Origin: Mytilus trossulus
Lineage: Eukaryota > Mollusca > Bivalvia > Mytilida > Mytilidae
Direction: 5' to 3'
DNA length: 64,000 nucleotides
Assembly (NCBI RefSeq): GCF_036588685.1
Contig: NC_086378.1
Location: 12,317,578-12,381,577 of the forward strand
In this document: positions 57,219 through 64,000 of the stretch, in pieces
How positions within the stretch are numbered: the first letter of the stretch is position 1
Layout of the letters: every line of letters begins with the position of its first letter
Notes under the pieces: generated by a model
Databases searched by the model: none
Seen by the model: the letters and a program-made list of their open reading frames with translations, nothing else
What the model was told of the DNA's origin: nothing
Program-made: the position numbers and the translations under genes

Positions 57219-58589
57219 CTTGAATATATATATATATTATAATTAACAATTGTCTCAAAAAAAGATATACTTCATACTTTCTTGGTTACATAAATATCAA
57301 ATCAAATCTACTGTTATTTATGAATATGTAAATTTTATTATTTTAGTGTAGGAATCATACGAACAAAGGCTTTTACGTTCAAATGATTTTATACATGGCG
57401 TTTTCAACAGTTAAACAGCAAAATAAATGTTTGCCACATCTCGACAAATCCATGTGTGAGGAACCATCCGCTATGGTCGATATAGATATTAGCCATATTG
57501 TGATTTACTGTATTATTGCATGCAATTTGACGTAATTTTTCTTAATTTGATCTTGCTGACTGATTTTCTTTCACAGAGTTAGGTGATATTAAAAAGTATC
57601 ACTCGATACTAAGGGAGAACGATGTGTTGTCAATGAAATTGACGTTAAATTGACAACGTCGTCATAGTTTAACAAAAAGCGATTAACAGATTATCATTAG
57701 TCATCTCATTGAAAAAATATCAACGATAATCTATAATTATCTTTTTGCCTTTAATTTTTCTGAATTTCATTAGGACAAAGATTTGAAACCTCAAAGCAAT
57801 CCGTAATTATTATTACAAAATATTCTGTAAAACAAAACTGATCAGGGAGACGTTTAAGACTCTTATAAAATATTAAATTTAGATATTCGTTTCGTCTCGA
57901 TTAAATATTTTTTGGAAAATTACTTAATGTATGACTATTTGCCTTTAAAATGTGTGTTCAAAGCAACCGTTCAGTATATACATCTCGATTTAGAACTAAA
58001 CTTACAACTGGTGCATCTGAAAACCCATGTATATAATTTGTACAAGGCTAAAGCAAAATAACCTGATGAGAAGTTAAGCGGAAAAACAAATGTTACAACA
58101 TACATTACTAAACTGCCTTGTTTTGTTACTTTATGATAATTGTTCATGTTATATTTGATTTTTTGTTTATACAAATATGATTATGTAAACGAAGTGGCAT
58201 ATAATTCATTTAGAATGAATTTCCAAACAGCACTAGCAGCAGTTATTGTTTTGTGTTCATACGGAGGAAAGATCAAAGTAACCTTTATATTGTTAATACA
58301 ATTGCTAATTTACTTTTGTAAATTTGATAATGATCATGAAGTGTGATTATTATATGTATTCTTCTATATAAAATTTCCTTGGTGTTAGAACTCGGCGAAA
58401 ATAAAGGCAAAAGTAGTATACGGCTGTTTAAAAGTAAAAAAATCGGTTGAGAAATATCAAATCAAATCCGGTTTACAAGCTTTAACACATCAACTATAAG
58501 TAGTAAAACAACGAAACAACAGAAAGACTAAAAGTGCAACAAATAACCAAAATGACAATGCAACATACACAGAAACAAAGTATAAGATA
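57219..58589. other. AT-rich region, no gene seen
   Basis: No exon with coding character, no tandem array and no inverted repeat that I could support. Confidence 0.4.
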
Positions 58590-58690
58590 ACAACTGCTAT
58601 TTTCCTGACTTGGTACAGGACATTTTAAGTTTAAATGGTGGGTTGAACCTGGTTTTATGGCTAGCCAAACCTTGCGCTGAAACGGTTAGA
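58590..58690 (-). repeat. CCATAAAACCAGGTT-family repeat, reverse copy
   Basis: TTCCTGACTTGGTACAGGAC followed by GGTTGAACCTGGTTTTATGG is the reverse of the family at 3923-4115. Confidence 0.6.
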
Positions 58691-59600
58691 TCCGTCAATA
58701 AGCTATCCTTCTCCGTCAACTGGTTCAAGTCTATTTGAATTTGATACAACTTAGATTATATAATTGTTCATTTTTCTATGGTATTGGTGACAGTGTTCGT
58801 ACATTTAAATTCATTTGTTTTATCGGATATACATCAATTAGATTAGTTTATCTCTTAACATCAAACAAATATGACCGATAATGTTGTGGTTGGTATTTCT
58901 TACGAACGAAACTCGTTTGATGAATATTTAAGACTACAATCAAGTTTGGTACAATTGTAAGATACGCCAAATTAATTTGTGTATGAACCAAAATATGGTT
59001 GAAATATTTGAGTCGATTTATTTAAAGTTGATTAAATAATTCTAAATATGTGAAACCGGTAAATTTATCGTTATAGACGCTAACAAGTTCAGTGTAGATA
59101 GGGGTGGTGATCGAACATTGGCAAGAAACGATCCAATTATTTGGAATATCGTCGAACTTAATTCAGGATTTGAAATGAATGGTGAAAATGCAAGACCGCT
59201 TTCAAAAACGTAGTTTTTTTTTATTTCCTTCATGCTCAATTTTCTTGTTCAAAATCAATGATGATGGTCATGAAAAAAAATAATGACAGCATTGTATTTG
59301 GAAAATGTAGTAGACGAGGCACCGGAGTTAAATCAATAGTTCGATGTCTTTCAGTTGCCAGTAATATAAGCGTGAGATTATTCAGCTCAACAGGATCTAA
59401 TAAAGCTGTTCGACCAAGAGTCACACTATTTGTTGGGTTTGCTTTGTCAGACTTTTAAGTTTGCTAAATAAATTTTTGAAGCATACAGGTATAATTTTAA
59501 ACAAAAAATATTTAATTGTCATAGGTTGTTCTGTTTTGTTTTTTTTCTGTCGTATTACTCTATGGTATTTAGCCAGAGTCATTTCTTTACAAGCAGTAAA
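58691..59600. other. No gene seen
   Basis: Overlapping short frames on both strands at 59236-59458 show no conserved pattern or splice support. Confidence 0.4.
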
Positions 59601-59610
59601 TTAAACTTAA

Positions 59611-60230
59611 GGGCATACGATACAGTTTTGATCCTGTATTTACAAGTTCGTGAAAATTTGCATATAGGCTATTTTTTACCTGATTAAATCAAATATGTTT
59701 TAAAAAATATACCTTCATGTGCTACTTTTTGAGTAAAATGAGGTCGAAATTTTGTATATTTGCTCAAAATTCAGATTTGTGGCCGTAATTTCTTTTTCGG
59801 AAGAAAGACATAACTTTTTTGTTATAAAAGATGAACACAAATTGTTTTTTGTTAAATAATCGGTAATTTCTGTATTTTATAAATATTCTAAAAAAATATG
59901 CAATTTTTTATTCAGAAATAACTCATATTTATCAAATGTTCATGAATTGAGGAAAAAACTTCATTTTTTACTGCATGTTTATCAAAATGTTAAAAAATCC
60001 TCTATTTACAGTTTTATAAAATTTGGGTCACATAATCTCCCTGCAAAATGAAACAAAATGCCGTTTTGAAAAATAGGGGTCCATGAACTCGTTTTCAAAT
60101 TAGATCAGTTTGAATGATGAAAATCAGTCGAAAAATGCATCTTTGCCCGATATGTCACAGTTTGACGTCGCGAAAATAACAAATTACGTTAGCAACGTCA
60201 TTACCTTCCCTGTAACTGTATCGTATGCCC
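59611..60230. mobile_element. TTAA-flanked MITE with GGGCATACGATACAG ends
   Basis: GGGCATACGATACAGTT at 59611 is mirrored by AACTGTATCGTATGCCC ending at 60230, and TTAA flanks both sides (59607-59610 and 60231-60234). It is 620 bp and non-coding. TTAA targets are used by piggyBac-type elements, which is a possible affiliation. A related single end, TTAAGGGCATATACAATACA, is seen at about 62328. Confidence 0.75.
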
Positions 60231-60359
60231 TTAACTACCAAACACCATGGAAATTTCAAATCGGCATTTCCTGTAGGGTGAACAAAGCAAACAAAGATAA
60301 CAGGCAAAAATATTAAAAATAGGGGTACAGCAGTCATCATTGTTTAAACGTCTAAACCA

Positions 60360-61380
60360 CTATAAAAACAAACAAACAAATATATCACAAAGAAAAACAA
60401 AATGGCTTATAGACAAGAACAAGTGACAACATAATAAAAACAAAATGTGGAATGTGTCCGTTGGGACACAGATGATGTCCCGACTAGCATATAATGCTAT
60501 AAAAGGTCACATCTAATGTACTTAGACTGATTTTTGTGATTAAAAGCATTATATATGCTTTTCATTACATTTAGTTGAGACACACTCAGTTAAAGAACGG
60601 AAACAAAAAAATCAGCAATTTGTTCATTTGTAAAGGGGCATAACCCTAGAACGGTTATCAAAGTGTTTGTAAGCACAGAATGGTAAAGATTGCTTTAGTT
60701 TGTCAATAGGAAGTAAAATTGAATATTGCATTGTATAAAGTATTCAACTACCATTATGGACAAAGAAAGATAACTCCAATTTGCAAAGAAGACTTTAAAA
60801 TATTTTTAGTAATCATGGTAATGGAGACAAACTGAAGTTAGAGAACGGAAACCAACATTGGGACGTACGCACGTACAGATGGACAAGGGTAAAACTTAAT
60901 GCCCCCTCCGTTACGTCGGCAGCATACAAAAATACTAAATCACAACATCACATTGGCGGGATGCATTAGTACCTAATAACACTGTTTATCCAAGCTAATC
61001 ACTTCGTTGAACACAGTTCCAAATTTGCCATCTTGATACTACTTGGTTCTTGGAGAAACCTTTTAACCTATAAGGAACGTCATCTTTATTGCGCGCAATA
61101 AAAGATTAAGGCAATAGTTGTTACCGATTTCTAAGCAGAGAATAAATCAGTGTAAGTTACAAAAGCTTAGAGATCGCAAATGATACCGTTAAATTTAGAG
61201 TCAAACCAGTTGATACATTTGTTTGTTTTATTCGTTCATTGTAACTATCTACTTTTATGAATACCATAGCACAGATACCAGGATGATCATTGTGTTCGTG
61301 AGACGAGCTTAACAGATAAAAAGAAAGAAACCAATATATTCTCAAAGTTACATGATCTGGAAATTTATAATTATGGATTC
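60360..61380. other. Repeat-like AT-rich region without genes
   Basis: It contains GGGGCATAACCCTAGAACGG and GGACAAAGAAAGATAACTCC, phrases that I associate with common mussel repeats; the second also occurs inside the HINE-like elements. Boundaries cannot be set. Confidence 0.4.
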
Positions 61381-61393
61381 AGAAGCCATATCT

Positions 61394-61475
61394 ATATATA
61401 TGGGGTCATTAAATTCCATATTTTAATTCGGGTTTCGCTCTCACCTCATATGAAATTTACTGACCCCATATATAT
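61394..61475. repeat. Small hairpin element with ATATATGGGGTCA arms
   Basis: ATATATATGGGGTCATTAAA at the left pairs with TTTACTGACCCCATATATAT at the right, about 27 bp per arm with two mismatches. Confidence 0.65.
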
Positions 61476-61499
61476 CGTATTAGGTCACTAAAACATGTT

Positions 61500-61605
61500 G
61501 AAGGCCGTACATTAACCTATAAAGGTTTACTTTTTTAAATTGTTATTTGGATGGAGAGTTGTCTCATTGGCACTCACACCACATCCTCCTATATCTATGT
61601 AACTA
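61500..61605 (-). repeat. SINE-like repeat, reverse copy
   Basis: GTTGAAGGCCGTACATTAAC followed by GGAGAGTTGTCTCATTGGCA is the reverse of the family at 27045-27150. Confidence 0.6.
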
Positions 61606-63225
61606 ATAATATAATACAGGTAAAACAAAAAATCACATAAAGGATCAACTTCAGTATATTTTATTCATTCACTTCAGTGCCAAAACACGGTTGTATTGAT
61701 CGTTGACGGTTTGATTTCTAAGTATTCAGTGATATCGCATCGTGTTTATTCTCAAAAATAAACATGTGTGCTAAATAGTTTGTTTGTCTTTTTCATTTTT
61801 AGACTTGCTAGATTGACTAGTATATAGTGGAAGATAGGAATGTCCCATATATATGTTAAAAAAGAAAATTGAAAACCAATTGTTATCTTCAAGTAAATCT
61901 GAAGTGGAAGATGAATTTCACTTCAGTAACAAATGTACTAAACTTTATAGAGTTTTGTAATAAGTTCTTAAAGAAAAATTCAGATATTGTAAATTTCTAC
62001 CTCAATCTTTTTGGAGTTTTCTGTTATAAACATGAGGAGATCAATTAAGTTAAGGAATAAATCTCCCTCATGCATAGCTCTAGTTCGTTTCATTTGTATT
62101 AGGTTTTACATTTGGTCCATTCTAGTGTATAAGCGGTTAAACTGCGTATAAGGTTGTAATGTTTAAATATCTCTGCCTTATGCATTTTAAAAGAGACATT
62201 TATTATTGAAATATCCCTCTGATGTTGTAAAATTGGTACTGATTATGTTATCTCAGACCTTTGCACTTTTCATCTCATATTAGAAGTAAAATTTCAAAAT
62301 AATTAGATTGTCAACATAAATGTTGCATTAAGGGCATATACAATACAACAGCAAGGACAGACAACTGAACAAATCCAAAATCATGGTTGGGACATGAAAC
62401 TTTTATATATGGTTGTGAGAATGCTCACATGACAAGGTTGCATTATAAATTTACTGCTTCATTATTGTAGGCCAAACAACAAAAATGCGTTCTGTTGCAT
62501 TAAAAATGACGTTTTTTTGCTTTTAACAACAACAAAAAACATGTATTAGGCCCCATTGTATTCCATTTCAAATTGATTGTGAACTGCATGGAGAATGTTA
62601 TGACATAATTGGAAGAAAAGTCAATGGTACATTTGTGCATGCATTTGTATTGGCAAGTACTTTATGAGTACCTCTTAAACTTTAAGACTAGAGATTACTT
62701 GTTATGAATATCTTTGTGTTGAATTTACATGATATACCTATTTTATTATATTGATTAATGCTTGTTTGTTTTGTGTTTGTTGTATGATGAAAATCCACAT
62801 TCTGAATGTTAAATCAATGAAATCATTGACTATACAAACCATCCAAGTCAGGAGCATTGGATGAACAAAAGTCTTTAAAAAAAAATGTATAAGTTAACCT
62901 GGTTGTACAGTTCAATGGCTACTATTTATCTGTTATATCTATCAACACAGTTAATATTTTAAAACGTTTATATGACAAATTACAGATAAAATTGTAATAA
63001 GATCTTTCACGCAAAGTTGACTTACCGCAAGTCTTCACGTAGAACGAAAACAGTATAAACCTAGTTGAAAAAACTTTCCCATCCAAACAGTTCAGTTGCC
63101 ATTTTCTTTCGTAATATTTTGTCACTGACATAAAATGATCTTGTAGACCATGCATATCGTTGTCTTTTTAATTATGTTTTACTTAATTTTTTATTCAAAC
63201 TGTATAAATTATTTATCATATTAAG
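61606..63225. other. AT-rich region, no gene supported
   Basis: One minus-strand frame with a good splice donor is present at 63026-63155 but is not supported well enough to call. Confidence 0.4.
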
Positions 63226-63234
63226 GTGAGGACA

Positions 63235-63320
63235 CACACTAATGTGTTGTCTGTATATTTTCGATTTATGAGTTTGACTGTCCCTCTGGTATATTTTGTC
63301 CCTCTTTTAATAGTGTTTGT
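63235..63320 (-). repeat. GAGGGACGAAAGAT-family repeat, reverse copy
   Basis: TTTTCGATTTATGAGTTTGA followed by CTGTCCCTCTGGTA and TTGTCCCTCTTTTA is the reverse of 13670-13805. Confidence 0.55.
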
Positions 63321-63369
63321 AGTAGACCTTTTCGATAAATCTTGACAACGATAAAACTCATTCAGTTTA

Positions 63370-63510
63370 AGGTGGCTCGGCTCTTAAACAGTGCGCATGT
63401 TTTAACGCATGTTTCTTACGACGAGAGCTTAGGAAACGGTCGCTTTTAGGGGTCTTCTAAAAAATATCTTTGACGACCTTGGAACGCTATTGGGGTGAGC
63501 CACCATAAAC
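63370..63510. mobile_element. Short element with GGTGGCTCG-like ends
   Basis: TTAAGGTGGCTCGGC at the left and GGTGAGCCACCATAA at the right are inverted. The interior differs from the other GGTGGCTCG copies, so it may be a distinct short family. Confidence 0.45.
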
Positions 63511-64000
63511 CGAAAATACAGGTGTCGTTTCCATGATAAAATGTATTTAGAAATAATACGAATTATAAATTTTCCAATATTACGGCATTTGACTTACGGA
63601 TAATACGGTTATCGAAAATTGCTTTTCGATGATTGTCTTGTTTTCCTTGCCTCTCTTTCATATAATATATATTACATTCGTTAATACGTCATTCCAAGTT
63701 GAATTGTATGAACATCCTTAAACTTGTTAAAAAAGAGTATTTACCTCTTTCCCTTAAAATGTATAATACAGGAAAACCCCGAATATATTGTTATACTTAG
63801 TAAATGGATATTGATAATAATCTCAAAGAAACAACACATTTTATATATCTAAATTTTATTGGGATCAATATCTGAAAACCTGAAAAATAACGGGTCTACA
63901 TTAAATTCAAACTTTCAAGGGATAATGGGTTTGTAAAACATGTTTGTCGTTACCTATTCATTCAGTCTCAGTGTAATTTGACACATCTTTTGGGTAGTTT

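Noticed and set aside
63026..63155. Minus-strand frame from an ATG to a GTAAGT donor
   Set aside because: Only 43 codons, weak start context, no partner exon and no recognised sequence.

Overview
The window looks like nuclear DNA of a bivalve mollusc, most likely a mussel (Mytilus or a close relative). It is AT-rich, has spliced genes with small exons and canonical GT/AG introns, and is full of interspersed repeats that I recognise from mussel sequence, for example units containing CAGACGCGCGTTTCGTC and the hairpin GTCAGCAC-AAAA-GTGCTGAC. The species call is recall, not a database search.

Two ordinary host genes can be assembled exon by exon. On the minus strand at 6054-11171 there is a six-exon gene for a small (about 209 aa) protein that I infer to be beta-trefoil-like; its fourth exon carries one extra base that breaks the frame. 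On the plus strand at 42707-50506 there is a complete four-exon OAF (out at first) gene encoding a 277-aa secreted protein. A possible first coding exon of a third gene lies at 3424-3635 on the minus strand.

The centrepiece is a 10,133-bp DNA transposon at 17827-27959. It has perfect 14-bp terminal inverted repeats (CACGGGGGGGTCTC) and a perfect 8-bp target duplication (GATCAATG). It sits inside a host repeat whose uninterrupted copies elsewhere in the window serve as the empty site. It carries an intact six-exon gene for a 1367-aa protein with an N-terminal cysteine cluster, two tandem C-x2-C-x18-H-x5-H fingers, a coiled coil, a probable RNase-H-fold DDE core spaced like P-element transposase, an acidic stretch and a novel C-terminal domain. 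Every intron phase matches. Its 3' region holds a 71-bp inverted copy of its own last exon.

Most of the rest is layered mobile DNA: three copies of a Helentron-associated (HINE-like) element with 160-bp internal repeats, two of them full length and sitting in introns of the two host genes; a hAT remnant; MULE-like elements with 9-bp duplications; several MITEs with TTA or TTAA flanks; a foldback-like structure at 29476-35735 with tandem-repeat arms, interrupted by a Penelope-like retroelement; four degraded LINE or LINE-like stretches; several SINE-like families; and minisatellites with periods of about 21, 42, 45, 55, 62, 160 and 195 bp. The stretches not listed are AT-rich DNA in which I see no gene.
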